Positions 1 to 9,035 of a DNA stretch of 64,000 nt are shown here, one piece after another. Both the position numbers and the translations under genes were made by a program. The first letter of the stretch is position 1. Each line of letters opens with the position of its first letter. The DNA comes from Methylomicrobium lacus LW14. Its GTDB lineage: Bacteria; Pseudomonadota; Gammaproteobacteria; Methylococcales; Methylomonadaceae. The stretch spans positions 3,237,501 to 3,301,500 of the forward strand of contig NZ_AZUN01000001.1 in assembly GCF_000527095.1 (NCBI RefSeq), given 5' to 3'. The notes under the pieces are model-generated. The model worked only from the letters and a program-made list of their open reading frames with translations. It did not search any database and was not told the DNA's origin.

Positions 1-310
1 CGTTCTGCCCCATCTCGGTCGCATAGGCGCTCAGTTTCGGCAGGCAGGCATTATAGGCCTCGCGGAGCGCGTCGCTGTTGACCACCGAATTCATGTGGCT
101 GACCGGAGACCAGGCTTTACTGAGCCGGTCTTCGGCGTTTTCGATCGGTTCGATCAGGTTTTCCCAGGTGTAAGCGTTCGTCGCTTGCAGGCTGTTTTCG
201 ACGGTCGTTCGCGCCTCGGCCAATAACTGGTCGATCGCGGGTTCGACATGCTCGGGTTGAATTTGGGAGAATAGCGGCAGTTCGGTATTGGCCAATAATG
301 GGTTGCTCAT
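1..310 (-). CDS. prlC: Oligopeptidase A, N-terminal part (runs off the window)
   Basis: The first 103 codons of an M3-family zinc metallopeptidase are present; the catalytic HExxH region lies outside the window. The protein begins MSNPLLANTELPLF and continues with PEHVEPAI, YTWENLIEPIE and WSPVSHMNSVVNS, which match the N-terminus of gammaproteobacterial oligopeptidase A (PrlC/OpdA). That enzyme is cytoplasmic and degrades short peptides, including cleaved signal peptides. The ATG at 308-310 is chosen because the family starts at the same point. The identification rests on remembered family sequence, and the protein is cut by the window edge. Confidence 0.85.
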   Translation of the reverse strand, partial: MSNPLLANTELPLFSQIQPEHVEPAIDQLLAEARTTVENSLQATNAYTWENLIEPIENAEDRLSKAWSPVSHMNSVVNSDALREAYNACLPKLSAYATEMGQN

Positions 311-416
311 CGGGTGTCCAGTCATCAAATCGGTTTTGCGCCCTTATCAGGCGGCGTGTGGTCGGCAGTCGTTTCTGCGGTGAATCAATTGTTTGCGGCG
401 GGCTGTGCCTGCGAGG

Positions 417-1193
417 TTAATCAAAAATCGCCGATTGCAGGTTTTTCGCCGCGTCCAGCCCCTTGATCGTGGATTTGTTGCCGATGCCGGTCAGGCGGGC
501 TCCCGCCAGATTGGCGCCGGTCAAGTCGGCGTCTTCGAGGTGGCTGCCGGACAGGTCGGCGCCGCTTAAATCGGCGTTGGTCAAATCCGCGCCGGATAAA
601 TCGACGTTGGACAGCACCGCGTTAAGCAACCGGCTGCCCTGGAGGTTAGCATGCCGCATCAAGCCGCGGCTCAGATCGGCATGGCTGAGGTCGGCGCCTG
701 AAAGGTTGACATGATTCAGGCTGACCCGCATCAGTCCCATCGGCTGGTTCTTCATGTCCGCGCCCCATTTCGCATGCGCCAGATTGGCATGGCTCAGATC
801 GGATTTGTCCAGATTCGCGATGATGCGGCTGCCGGCCAGATTGGCATGGCTCAGATCGGCGCCCATGATCGAGACGCCGAAAATGCTGGTGTTGGACAGG
901 TCGGCCCCGGACAGGTTGATCTTGGTCATCACGGACAAGTCCAGATTCAGGCCTGACAGGTTGCTGCGGCTGAAATTCGCCCGGCGCAGATCGGCTCCCC
1001 ACAGGTCCGCCTGCCGAAAATCCAGACCGGAAAGGTCCAGGTCGGTCAAATTCTTGCGGCGCAAATCGGCCGGACGTTCTTTGCTGGCCGCAGCGAGGCG
1101 TTTTTCGACTTCGGCGCGGTCAAGGTCGGCGGCGAAAACCGCTCCGCAAAAGCTTATCGCCAGCAGGCCGGACACCATGGATCGGATATTCAT
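417..1193 (-). CDS. Secreted pentapeptide-repeat protein
   Basis: 258 aa. An N-terminal signal peptide (about residues 1-21, ending AVFA) is followed by a short helical stretch. From about residue 45 to 245 there are almost continuous A(D/N)LSx pentapeptide repeats such as LSGADLSHADLS and LTNADLSGADLSG, which are expected to fold as a right-handed quadrilateral beta-helix. Several repeats read DLSHANL, so the tract is internally very repetitive. No catalytic domain is visible. Pentapeptide proteins act as scaffolds or DNA mimics in some cases, but a secreted one suggests a periplasmic or surface structural role. No function is assigned. It is a lone gene with no tight coupling to its neighbours. 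Confidence 0.85.
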   Translation of the reverse strand: MNIRSMVSGLLAISFCGAVFAADLDRAEVEKRLAAASKERPADLRRKNLTDLDLSGLDFRQADLWGADLRRANFSRSNLSGLNLDLSVMTKINLSGADLSNTSIFGVSIMGADLSHANLAGSRIIANLDKSDLSHANLAHAKWGADMKNQPMGLMRVSLNHVNLSGADLSHADLSRGLMRHANLQGSRLLNAVLSNVDLSGADLTNADLSGADLSGSHLEDADLTGANLAGARLTGIGNKSTIKGLDAAKNLQSAIFD

Positions 1194-1251
1194 ACAGAGG
1201 GAACTCCGGAAAGTTATGTTGGATTAAATCCTGAGTGCGAACGCCGGCGCT

Positions 1252-1680
1252 TCATTTCAACGGGCGGCCCTTCGCATCCCGGTCGAATTTGCTCGAAAAC
1301 AGCAGCAAGGCTTCAACAAAGCCCCATTGCGGCACGAATACCAGGAATCCTACGCGCAATAGGAAGGCGGTCAGCAAGATCTGGAAAAAGCCGATCTTGT
1401 AATAGCCCAGGTAAATTCGCCCGAGCCCTGCCCAGCCCAATAACAAGGACAGTATGCCGGCCAGGTATTTGTATTTGACGGCCTTCGGCTCTTCGATATA
1501 GGCGCCGACCAGAGCCACGCGCACGGCCTTGCCATTTTCCAGTTCGAAACGGATATCGTCGTCTTCATCGGGCGATACCTCATCGGTCCAGTCCGCTAAC
1601 GCAAACGGATAAGTCTGCCTTTCGCTGGCGATCAGACCGGTCCCGGCTTCGGGATCGAAACTTGCAATTTTTCCTATCAT
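1252..1680 (-). CDS. Cold-shock-like domain fused to TM2 membrane domain
   Basis: 142 aa. Residues 1-60 (MIGKIASFDPEAGTGLI, then an acidic DEDDDIRFEL segment) resemble the OB-fold of small cold-shock proteins, in which G-x-V-x-x-F then G-x-GFI is typical. Residues 68-130 carry the TM2 pattern: a first membrane helix (AGILSLLLGWAGLGRIYLG), the glycine/tyrosine turn (GLGRIYLGYYKIG) and a second helix. Proteins combining CSD and TM2 domains occur in proteobacteria and have no known function. Expected to sit in the inner membrane with the OB-fold in the cytoplasm. The following gene downstream is the pentapeptide protein, with a 58-nt gap. Confidence 0.75.
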   Translation of the reverse strand: MIGKIASFDPEAGTGLIASERQTYPFALADWTDEVSPDEDDDIRFELENGKAVRVALVGAYIEEPKAVKYKYLAGILSLLLGWAGLGRIYLGYYKIGFFQILLTAFLLRVGFLVFVPQWGFVEALLLFSSKFDRDAKGRPLK

Positions 1681-1747
1681 TTTCCCCTACCTTAAAGTGA
1701 AAGACTGCCGCCGCCGGTTTGCTGCCGTTTGGCGGAGACCTATTATT

Positions 1748-2191
1748 TTATGGATTCTGCAAGCGCACCGCCAGTACATCGCAACGGGCATGGTGCAAGA
1801 CGCCGTTGGCGGTCGAGCCCAACAGCAGCGCCAGGCCATGACGCCCGTGCGAGCCGACCACGATCAGATCGACCGCGTTTTCTTCGGCGATACGCACGAT
1901 TTCCTGTTGCGCACCGCCGGTTTCGAGCCAGGTTTGCGCTTCCGGAACGCCCAGTTTCGCGGCCAGTTCGGCCAGTTTTTTCCTGCCGAGCGCGATAAAC
2001 TCCTGCGACAAATCCATTTCGAACGGCACCAGCACGTCATTCGCCGGATCGCCTATCGGCAAGGTATCGACCACATGAATCAGGCTGAGCTTGGCGCCAT
2101 AACGCGCCGCCAGATCCTGGGCGCGCTCGATCACGATCGCCTGCTGGTCGAAAAAGTCCACTGCCAATAATATATGTTTGTATGATTTCAC
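1748..2191 (-). CDS. Universal stress protein, UspA type
   Basis: 147 aa, the normal length for a single-domain universal stress protein. It opens with YKHILLAVDF (the first beta strand with the conserved Asp) and ends with VGSHGRHGLALLLGSTANGV followed by CDVLAVR, the nucleotide-binding loop region of the family. The start is a GTG at 2189-2191, chosen because a strong AGGAGG lies about 5 nt upstream. Cytoplasmic; family members help survival under starvation and oxidative or respiratory stress. It follows the membrane protein at 2200-2709 by only 8 nt, so the two are probably co-transcribed. Confidence 0.9.
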   Translation of the reverse strand: MKSYKHILLAVDFFDQQAIVIERAQDLAARYGAKLSLIHVVDTLPIGDPANDVLVPFEMDLSQEFIALGRKKLAELAAKLGVPEAQTWLETGGAQQEIVRIAEENAVDLIVVGSHGRHGLALLLGSTANGVLHHARCDVLAVRLQNP

Positions 2192-2199
2192 AATTCCTC

Positions 2200-2709
2200 C
2201 TAACCGATGCCGTTTTCATGTCCGAAGAATATGGCCAGCAGTACAAAACCGACCAAAAAAGCCAGCGCCCAGCCCAGGCTGAGTAAAATATTCGGTGCGA
2301 GCGCATGATAGACGATGTGCGCGGTGACCGCGCAAAACCACGCGGTGATGCCGATCAGCATGATCACCGCGAGACCTCCGGGCTGCCCGGCCAGCAACAT
2401 CAAGACGGCCGGCAACGCCAGAAAGCCGATCAAGGCGTAGCCGCCGAAAAATGCGCTCGCGACCTGATAAAAGCGGTTCAGATGCCGGCTCGCATACAGC
2501 ATCGCGGCGCTGAACAGCCCGATATAAACGATTTCCGCTCCGGCCTCAAGGAACGCGCGGAGCAGATTGTCGCCGCTGTAACGCATTAAAATCCGGATAG
2601 CCGCGAAGGCGGCCACGGTTATTTTGAGCAGCGTAAAGGAATAAGGCAAATCCTCCGGGCCTTTTTTAAAGCGGCAAATCGCGAAAAGCTGCATGATCAG
2701 TTCGTACAT
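2200..2709 (-). CDS. Multi-pass membrane protein of unknown function
   Basis: 169 aa. About four to five hydrophobic helices are visible, around residues 27-42, 58-75, 85-110, 112-135 and 140-162. The short N-terminus, MYELIMQLFAICRFKKGPEDLP, is basic. I do not recognise the family. It sits 8 nt upstream of the universal stress gene in the same orientation, so it is likely the first gene of a two-gene unit. The gap to the ABC-F gene (stop at 2763) is 53 nt on the same strand. Confidence 0.65.
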   Translation of the reverse strand: MYELIMQLFAICRFKKGPEDLPYSFTLLKITVAAFAAIRILMRYSGDNLLRAFLEAGAEIVYIGLFSAAMLYASRHLNRFYQVASAFFGGYALIGFLALPAVLMLLAGQPGGLAVIMLIGITAWFCAVTAHIVYHALAPNILLSLGWALAFLVGFVLLAIFFGHENGIG

Positions 2710-2762
2710 GGGATGGCCCGCCTATTCTTATTGTGTTTGCATGCGCGGCCCGGGTGCGGCGA

Positions 2763-4655
2763 TCAGTCCTGCTGGGCTTCCGCGAGTTTTTCCTCCGCTT
2801 CCAGCCAGAGCGCCTCGGCGTCTTCGAGCGCCTTGTCCACCCGCACCTTTCTGGCCATCACGTCTTTCAGCCGGTTTTTTTCCGATTCCTCATAAATGGC
2901 AGGATCGGCCAGTTGCTGTTCCAGTTGCCGCTGCTCCTGATGGAATTTTTCGACTGCCTGTTCGGCTTTTTTCAGCGCATCCATCAACGGTTTGTTGCGT
3001 TGCCTGCGTTCGGCATCGAGCTTGCGTTGATCCTTGCGGTTGATGCCGGACGCGGCGTCGGCCGCCGTGTCTTTCGCTTCGCCTTTTTTCTGCTCGCTGA
3101 GCCAGTTCCTGTAATCGTCCAGATCGCCGTCGAACGCCTCGACCTTGCCGTCCGCGACCAACAGCAGCCGGTCGGTGACCGAGCGCAGCATATGCCGGTC
3201 GTGCGATACGGTGACCAGGGCGCCCTGATAATCCTGCAGCGCCATGATCAGGGCCTCGCGCATTTCGAGGTCCAGATGGTTGGTCGGCTCGTCGAGCAAG
3301 AGCAGATTCGGGTTCTGGTAAACCAGCAGAGAGAGCACCAGCCGCGCCTTCTCGCCGCCCGAAAACGGCCGCACCGGCTCTATCACCTTGTCGCCCTGAA
3401 AATCGAAGCCGCCGAGAAAATTCCTCAGGTCTTTTTCGGTCGCCTGCGGGTCCAGTTTCTGGAAATGCCAGAGCGGCGATTCGTCCATGCGCAATTGTTC
3501 GAGCTGATGCTGGGCGAAATAGCCTATCTTCAGATGCATCGACTCCTGCCTGTCGCCGCACAAAGGCTGCATCGCGCCGGCCAATACCTTGATCAGGCTC
3601 GACTTGCCCGCGCCGTTCGGCCCCAAAAGCCCGACCCGGTCGCCCGGCGACAGCGACAGGCCGGCCTTGTTGACCACGATCTTGTCGCCGTAGCCGATGT
3701 CCGCCTTATCCAGCGTCAACAACGGACTCGACATCCGGCCGGGCTCCGGGAAACTGAAATGGAAGGGCGAGTCGACATGCGCCTGCGCGATCAATTCCAT
3801 CCGCTCCAGCGCCTTGATCCGGCTTTGCGCCTGCCGGGCCTTGGTCGCCTGCGCCTTGAAGCGGTTGATGAAGCTTTGAATGTGCGCGATTTCGCGCTGC
3901 TGCTTCTGAAAGGCGGACTGTTGCTGTGACAGCTTCTCGGCGCGCATTCTTTCGAACGCGGAATAGTTGCCGGTATAGATGTTTATCTTGCCCTGTTCGA
4001 TATGCACGATGTGATCGGTGATCGCGTCGAGAAAATCGCGGTCGTGCGAAATCAACAGCAGGGTGCCAGGGTACCTGCACAGCCAGTCTTGCAGCCAGAT
4101 CACCGCATCCAGATCCAAATGGTTGGTCGGTTCGTCGAGCAGCAGCACGTCGGAACGGCACATCAAGGCCTGCGCCAAATTCAGCCGCATCCGCCAGCCG
4201 CCCGAAAAGGCGCTGACCGGGGTCTGTTCCTGCGCAGGCTTGAAACCCAAGCCATTCAGAAGCCGCGACGCACGCGCCTGGGCCTCATAACCGCCGATCA
4301 CGTCGAGCGCGGCATGCAGTTCGGCCTGTTTCAACCCGTCATGGTTTGCTTCGGCCGTTTGCAGTTCGCCTTGCAGGCGGCGCAATTCGCGGTCGCCGTC
4401 CAGCACATATTCGATCGCGCTGCATTCGGTGGCTGGCGTTTCCTGCGCGACATGCGCGATTTCAAGGCCCGGCGGCATCGAAAAATCGCCCGCGTCGAGA
4501 TGCAGTTCATCCCGGATCAGCGCGAAAAAGCTCGACTTGCCGGCCCCGTTCGCGCCGGTAATACCGGCCTTTTCGCCCTGGTGAATCGTAAAAGACGCCT
4601 CGTCGAACAGCAGTCTTGCGCCCCGGCGCAGGGCGATATTTTTAAAATTGAGCAT
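2763..4655 (-). CDS. yheS: ABC-F family ATPase, YheS type
   Basis: 630 aa with two ABC nucleotide-binding domains and no membrane segments. The first Walker A is GANGAGKSS (residues 34-42) and the second GPNGAGKSS (about 345). The signatures are SGGWRMRL and SGGEKARL, and both halves contain LLLDEPTNHLDL Walker B/D-loop segments. An arm and linker with the R/Q-rich helical stretch lies between them, and a C-terminal coiled coil rich in K, E, R and Q runs from about 530 to 630. The N-terminus MLNFKNIALRRG and overall layout match gammaproteobacterial YheS rather than Uup or EttA. ABC-F proteins bind the ribosomal E site and act on stalled translation. Specific assignment to YheS is from memory of the family. 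Confidence 0.88.
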   Translation of the reverse strand: MLNFKNIALRRGARLLFDEASFTIHQGEKAGITGANGAGKSSFFALIRDELHLDAGDFSMPPGLEIAHVAQETPATECSAIEYVLDGDRELRRLQGELQTAEANHDGLKQAELHAALDVIGGYEAQARASRLLNGLGFKPAQEQTPVSAFSGGWRMRLNLAQALMCRSDVLLLDEPTNHLDLDAVIWLQDWLCRYPGTLLLISHDRDFLDAITDHIVHIEQGKINIYTGNYSAFERMRAEKLSQQQSAFQKQQREIAHIQSFINRFKAQATKARQAQSRIKALERMELIAQAHVDSPFHFSFPEPGRMSSPLLTLDKADIGYGDKIVVNKAGLSLSPGDRVGLLGPNGAGKSSLIKVLAGAMQPLCGDRQESMHLKIGYFAQHQLEQLRMDESPLWHFQKLDPQATEKDLRNFLGGFDFQGDKVIEPVRPFSGGEKARLVLSLLVYQNPNLLLLDEPTNHLDLEMREALIMALQDYQGALVTVSHDRHMLRSVTDRLLLVADGKVEAFDGDLDDYRNWLSEQKKGEAKDTAADAASGINRKDQRKLDAERRQRNKPLMDALKKAEQAVEKFHQEQRQLEQQLADPAIYEESEKNRLKDVMARKVRVDKALEDAEALWLEAEEKLAEAQQD

Positions 4656-4969
4656 TAAAAATCAGTCATAAAGCAGTAATCCATAGGAACGCAAGAATAA
4701 CATGAAACAACGGCTCTGAGTGTTCGAAAATGCTCGCCCTGCGGGCGCTGACGGTTTTACCGCATTGCCGGGCCGGATGCCGCGGTCAATTGGGGCGAAC
4801 AGCCGCCGGCTGATGCAAGGCTTTTGCAATCGACGGGTGGCGCATGAGGAGACCGAAGGATAATTGTGGCCGGGACGGAGTCTATGTATCGACGCAACGG
4901 TTTTTAGCACGGGAAGGCGCCGATTCGGCACCGCGTCCCGCTGCCTGCCTTCACTCTAACGGATCTTGG
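4656..4969. other. Intergenic region, no gene supported
   Basis: 314 bases between the divergent ABC-F and HAD genes. It should hold both promoters. I see no convincing coding sequence, hairpin or RNA gene. An open frame on either strand here has no recognisable protein pattern, and an upstream extension of the HAD frame lacks family similarity. Confidence 0.5.
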
Positions 4970-5752
4970 ATGACAGCTTTATCTTCAATACGCGGCATTC
5001 TCTTCGATCTGGACGGCGTCCTCTATGTCGGCTCAACGGTGCTTGAAGGCGCCATCAAGGCAGTCGATGAGATCAAGCGACGCGGCTACCTTTGCCGATT
5101 CATCACCAATACCAGCACCTTATCCCGCGCTTCGCTGCATGAAAAACTGACCGGTCTCGGTTTTGCCATTGTCGAAGACGAAATCGTCAGCGCCACCCGT
5201 GCTGCCCTGATCTACCTGCAACGATTCGATGACCCGGCCTGCCATTTGCTGCTGGCCGATGACGTCAAACAGGATTTCCGGCATTTTCGGCAGTCGGACA
5301 GCAAGGCCGATTTCGTCATCATCGGCGATATCGGCGAGGCCTGGTCCTACGCGCTGCTCAATCGGGTTTTCAACCTGCTGATCGACGGCGCCGAGATGAT
5401 CGCGATCCACAAAAAACCCTTCTGGCAGACCGAACACGGCCTGCAAATGGACGTCGGCGCCTTCGTCAGCGCCCTGGAATACGCCAGCCAGAAACAGGCC
5501 ACGATTATCGGCAAGCCGTCGCCGGATTTTTTTAAGGCCGCCCTGACCGAACTGGGTTTGCCGCCGGAGCAGGTCGCGATTGTCGGCGACGACATAGACG
5601 CCGATATCGGCGGCGGCCAAGGCGCGGGCCTGACCGGCATTCTGGTCAAAACCGGCAAATACCGGCAAACCTATGCGGACAACAGCCCGGTCGTGCCTGA
5701 CCTGCTCATTGCATCGATTGCCGATCTGCCCGATCTTTTGCCTGTCAAATGA
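4970..5752 (+). CDS. HAD-superfamily (IIA) phosphatase, LHPP/NagD-like
   Basis: 260 aa. HAD motif I is FDLDGVLYVG (residues about 11-20), motif II the TNTS segment, motif III the lysine of GKPSPDFF, and motif IV GDDIDADIGGG. The cap between motifs II and III is the C2 type, which places it in subfamily IIA with NagD, pyridoxal phosphatase and phospholysine/phosphohistidine phosphatase (LHPP). The ATG at 4970 is used because residue +9 begins the family's first strand; the frame is open 126 nt further upstream but that part has no family character. Cytoplasmic; the physiological substrate cannot be read from sequence. Confidence 0.85.
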   Translation: MTALSSIRGILFDLDGVLYVGSTVLEGAIKAVDEIKRRGYLCRFITNTSTLSRASLHEKLTGLGFAIVEDEIVSATRAALIYLQRFDDPACHLLLADDVKQDFRHFRQSDSKADFVIIGDIGEAWSYALLNRVFNLLIDGAEMIAIHKKPFWQTEHGLQMDVGAFVSALEYASQKQATIIGKPSPDFFKAALTELGLPPEQVAIVGDDIDADIGGGQGAGLTGILVKTGKYRQTYADNSPVVPDLLIASIADLPDLLPVK

Positions 5753-5866
5753 AGCTTTGGGATACCAAGCCTAACGTGGTTTTGGGGGCCCGGATTTCAT
5801 TGCGTTTTATCCGGTCTGCATGCTATACAGTGAAACGCGAACAATGAGGTTTTCGGGAATCGAATC

Positions 5867-6397
5867 ATGGTAAAAAGAATCATCGCGAAAATCACCGATA
5901 TCATTTTAGGGATATTGGTGACCGTTTATATCATTCTGGAAGAACTGGTTTGGGAAAATATCGCCGAGCCAATCTACACCTTTATCCATGGCCTTGCCAT
6001 TCTGCAAAAAGCCGAAGCGTTTATTGATCGGCTCGATCGCCATGTGCTGCTGGTGCTTTTTTTGGCGTTATTTACTCAGGTGGAGTTGCTGGGCATTTTC
6101 GCGCTGAAGCTGATAGGCACGGGCAAGGTGATCGCCGGGACGGCGTTGTATGCGGGAAAAATTCCGGTTGCCGCGTTCACTTTTTGGCTCTTCCGGGTAG
6201 CAAAAGAGAAATTGATGACATTCGGCTGGTTTAAACAGGCTTACGATATAGTCATATCGATCATCGAAAAGATCAAATCGAGCGCTATTCATCAAAGCAT
6301 CGCGGCAAGGCTTAAAGCGGTGAAAGAATGGCTTAAAATTCGCATGTCCCCCACCAAGCTATATATCAACAAGCTGATCGAAACACTGAGAAGCTAA
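5867..6397 (+). CDS. Membrane protein of unknown function
   Basis: 176 aa. Hydrophobic segments lie around residues 10-25 (ITDIILGILVTVYIIL), 58-85 (HVLLVLFLALFTQVELLGIFAL) and 88-112. These are followed by a basic amphipathic C-terminus (SIIEKIKSSAIHQ, LKAVKEWLKIRM) likely on the cytoplasmic side. The family is not recognised. It stands alone between the HAD phosphatase and a convergent alpha/beta hydrolase. Confidence 0.65.
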   Translation: MVKRIIAKITDIILGILVTVYIILEELVWENIAEPIYTFIHGLAILQKAEAFIDRLDRHVLLVLFLALFTQVELLGIFALKLIGTGKVIAGTALYAGKIPVAAFTFWLFRVAKEKLMTFGWFKQAYDIVISIIEKIKSSAIHQSIAARLKAVKEWLKIRMSPTKLYINKLIETLRS

Positions 6398-6452
6398 AGG
6401 TTTTCTATAACATCAATTAGGTGGCTCTAGCTTAACAGCAGGCAATAGTGGA

Positions 6453-7388
6453 TTAAACCTGCTTGCGCGAAACCTCGTGGATAAACTGGCCCAGCAGCGC
6501 ATTGAATCTTATAGGCTCTTCCCACTGTGGGGCATGCCCAGCCCCTTTAATGACTTGAACTTTTCTGCGCCAGAGTTTTGGAATGTTCAGTTGTTGGATA
6601 TAAGCAAGGTTTATCAATTGTTCCTTCTCGCCGTGAATAATGGCAAGTGGAACTTTTAAATTCTGCACGATTGCGATCTCATCGCTGTAGTGCTGTGCTC
6701 CGACGCTCGCGAGCAGTTCGGATCGCGATTCGCCATCGGTCCGTTTTGCATCCTTATAGAAGAAATCGGGAATGTCGGTGGTCCCCGGCGCAAAAATCGA
6801 TGAGACGTAAAGCTCAAGCATCTCATTGTTCCACGCATTAATAAAACCAAAACCCGTGGCCGGATGCGTTGCCAAAAATGCATCGCTGACCGCCGGTGGA
6901 ACACCGAGGGGCGGTGTGCCGAATATCATAAAACCGGAAGCTAATGAAAGCTCGGCCGCGGCTTCAAGCAACGCATGCCCCCCAAGGCTCCAGCCGGCAA
7001 AAACCGCATCTTCGAGCCCAAGCTCGGTTACCAGGCCAACCAGCGCATCGGCATAGGCCGGAAGGTTGTATACCGCCGATGGATTAGCCGCATCACTCGA
7101 ACGTCCGTGCCCCGGAAGATCAACCGCCACGACATGGAATTGGCTGCCAAAGATTCCGCAAACCTGCTTGCTGAACGACCAGGACGAAAAGGAGTTGCCA
7201 TGCACCAGTACCACGGAAAGACCCCGTCCTTTCGATTCATAGTAGGCGATTTCTTGATCGCCAATTTTGACAGTTTTTGCTTTTAAACAATCCGTAATAC
7301 CGCCGGCGGCATTAACCGGTTGTGCCGTTAACAAGAGAACGGATATTACTAGCGTGAATTTACTGATATTTGCAGAGACACGGTTCAT
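6453..7388 (-). CDS. Exported alpha/beta hydrolase
   Basis: 311 aa. A signal peptide (about residues 1-27, ending PVNA) precedes an alpha/beta-hydrolase fold. The oxyanion region is VVLVHGNSFSSWSF, the nucleophile elbow FAGWSLGGHALLE (G-W-S-L-G), and the catalytic His is in GAGHAPQWEEP near the C-terminus; VDLPGHGRSS precedes the elbow. This is the pattern of epoxide hydrolase/haloperoxidase-like esterases. Probably periplasmic. The substrate is not determinable. The upstream 270 bases (7389-7658) are AT-rich and separate it from the divergent DUF4272 gene. Confidence 0.85.
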   Translation of the reverse strand: MNRVSANISKFTLVISVLLLTAQPVNAAGGITDCLKAKTVKIGDQEIAYYESKGRGLSVVLVHGNSFSSWSFSKQVCGIFGSQFHVVAVDLPGHGRSSDAANPSAVYNLPAYADALVGLVTELGLEDAVFAGWSLGGHALLEAAAELSLASGFMIFGTPPLGVPPAVSDAFLATHPATGFGFINAWNNEMLELYVSSIFAPGTTDIPDFFYKDAKRTDGESRSELLASVGAQHYSDEIAIVQNLKVPLAIIHGEKEQLINLAYIQQLNIPKLWRRKVQVIKGAGHAPQWEEPIRFNALLGQFIHEVSRKQV

Positions 7389-7658
7389 GACGTTGTTCCT
7401 GTATTTAGATTATCTTTATGTTACCCACTTAGTGTTAATTTAAAATTTAAATAGGCTTTGACGCGAAGGTTTTGCTGATTCTGAAGCAGCCAAATTTAAG
7501 CGGGCTCAGTCGTAAAGGAAAAGAATTTGGACGTTTGCGGCTTATTACACTTTAGCCGTGAAATTATGCACACTAACCTTTCCATCGAGCGGACGCTCAA
7601 CATCAGGTTTTACTGGCTGTTGGCAGCAGCTCATATGAAACAAACCAAAGGCAACCGT

Positions 7659-8126
7659 ATGTCAGATGTGCAGAAAATGAGATCAGCCCAGGAAACAGCG
7701 AAACGCTTATTGGTTTTGGCTTCCGTTTGTGCCGTGGCAGACGATAGTTCACTCCGAAAAGAGGTAATTGATTATTCGTGGCGTGCTGAAGCTTTCTATG
7801 TATTGGGTTGGGCTTTGGGACTAGAGCCGGATCTACAGCCTCCTACAGATCAAGCCTCGTCAGGTAACATATTGGAACAAATTCCTGCTCCCGGTGAATC
7901 AGTTGCGACCTTCGTAAATGAGGTCATGTTGCGGCCCGCTTCTGAAATACAAAATGCCGCTGAAGATTTATATAACGCCCATTCAAGATGCCGGGCTGCC
8001 GAATTGCAAAACCGCACTGAACGGCATGGATACGATATTGAGGTCGCGCAGGAAAGGCATCGAGCAATTAATTGGCTAATTTGTTATCAAGGGGCCGACT
8101 GGGATGATGTGGCAACAGATACTTAA
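7659..8126 (+). CDS. DUF4272-like protein
   Basis: 155 aa from the ATG at 7659, which follows AAAGG at about 7 nt; the frame is open further upstream (ATGs at 7527 and 7635) but without a comparable ribosome site. The sequence contains RSAQETAKRLLVLASVCAVAD, then a polar stretch with SWRAEAFYVLGWALGL, the WALGL core of DUF4272 proteins. A conserved tail, ERHRAINWLICYQGADWDDVATDT, is also typical of that family. Cytoplasmic, function unknown. Next to the copper RiPP operon but on the opposite strand and convergent with it. Confidence 0.7.
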   Translation: MSDVQKMRSAQETAKRLLVLASVCAVADDSSLRKEVIDYSWRAEAFYVLGWALGLEPDLQPPTDQASSGNILEQIPAPGESVATFVNEVMLRPASEIQNAAEDLYNAHSRCRAAELQNRTERHGYDIEVAQERHRAINWLICYQGADWDDVATDT

Positions 8127-8198
8127 TATCTGAGCGGAACGGGGGATGCCTATCCCGTCCCAAGCGTTTTAGAGACTATTGAGTCATTTGAAGCGTTA

Positions 8199-8223
8199 CG
8201 GACGGGTTTACAAAACCCGTCCG
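8199..8223. terminator. Perfect hairpin between convergent genes
   Basis: An 11-bp perfect stem (CGGACGGGTTT at 8199-8209 with its complement at 8213-8223) closes a 3-nt loop. It sits between the stops of the DUF4272 gene and the convergent bufC gene. No clear U-tract follows on either strand, so it may be a weak bidirectional terminator or an mRNA 3'-end stabiliser. Confidence 0.45.
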
Positions 8224-8273
8224 GCAGAGTAGAACAGGCTTCGAAATGGTGGATTGCCTTCGGCGAATCCAGT

Positions 8274-9029
8274 CTACCTTTGGGTATCCAGAAGAATGAT
8301 ATTCTTGGCAACCAAGTCCTGCACGATCTTGAGACCGCCTTCGTAAACGATCTCGGGCTGCGGATGCCGCAACAATTCCGCAACCGATTTCAGGTAGGCG
8401 GCGGCCGTCTGCCCCGGCTGCTCCTGGATCAAAGCGAGCAGTTGGTAGGTGATCGGGGTGATTTCGAAGAAACGGACTTCATCTTCCTGGTTGCGGTGCA
8501 CGATCAGGAAGGTCGGCTGCTCGGGCGGCTCTAGCGGCTGATAGTCCGGCGAAATTTTGTGCACCGGAAAGCGGTAGGCCAAAGGCCAGGCCAGCGGCGA
8601 TAAATGCAGGGATTGAGTAGACCCGTCGCCGGAAAACGGCGGATTGACCGGATTTTCCTGCTTCGCGATCGACAATGCCATTTCGGCCCATTCATAATGC
8701 GCCAGTTCGAGCATGAACGGAAGATCGCCTGGATTATCCCGCTCGGATTGCAGATAATCGAGAAATTCCTCGGCAATTTCGGCGAAATAAGGCGTCTTGC
8801 AGGTATGGCGAGCGAAAAAATCCTCGGCCAGTTCACGCCATTGGGTGTCGGTCAGGAGTTTGCGCAGCACCGGGAAATTGACGGCCAGGAATTGGTCGAT
8901 GTTGTTGAAGAACAATTCCCGGTACATCGCCATCCGTTCCGGCTTCACGTCGGCCGGGGCCGGATGCTTGTCCGGATCGCGCAGATAGGCCGAAAATTCC
9001 TGCTGTTTGGCTTTGAAATCGACGCTCAT
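8274..9029 (-). CDS. bufC: MNIO partner protein (DUF2063), BufC/HvfC-like
   Basis: 251 aa from ATG 9027-9029; a TTG two codons upstream is also possible. The N-terminal 90 residues (FSAYLRDPDKHPAP, RMAMYRELFFNNIDQFLAVNFPVLRKLL, FFARHTCKTPYFAEIAEEF) are the classic DUF2063 'putative DNA-binding' domain. The C-terminal half has the winged-helix-like segment common in these partners. In characterised systems (bufferins; Haemophilus HvfC) this protein presents the precursor peptide to the DUF692 iron oxygenase, so the old DNA-binding label is probably wrong. It starts 6 nt after the bufB stop. No DoxX gene (the fourth member in Haemophilus) follows. Confidence 0.88.
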   Translation of the reverse strand: MSVDFKAKQQEFSAYLRDPDKHPAPADVKPERMAMYRELFFNNIDQFLAVNFPVLRKLLTDTQWRELAEDFFARHTCKTPYFAEIAEEFLDYLQSERDNPGDLPFMLELAHYEWAEMALSIAKQENPVNPPFSGDGSTQSLHLSPLAWPLAYRFPVHKISPDYQPLEPPEQPTFLIVHRNQEDEVRFFEITPITYQLLALIQEQPGQTAAAYLKSVAELLRHPQPEIVYEGGLKIVQDLVAKNIILLDTQR

Positions 9030-9035
9030 CGTCAA

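Noticed and set aside
4662..4931. An 89-codon minus-strand frame upstream of the ABC-F gene
   Set aside because: No protein-like pattern, no ribosome site, and it overlaps the promoter region between divergent genes.
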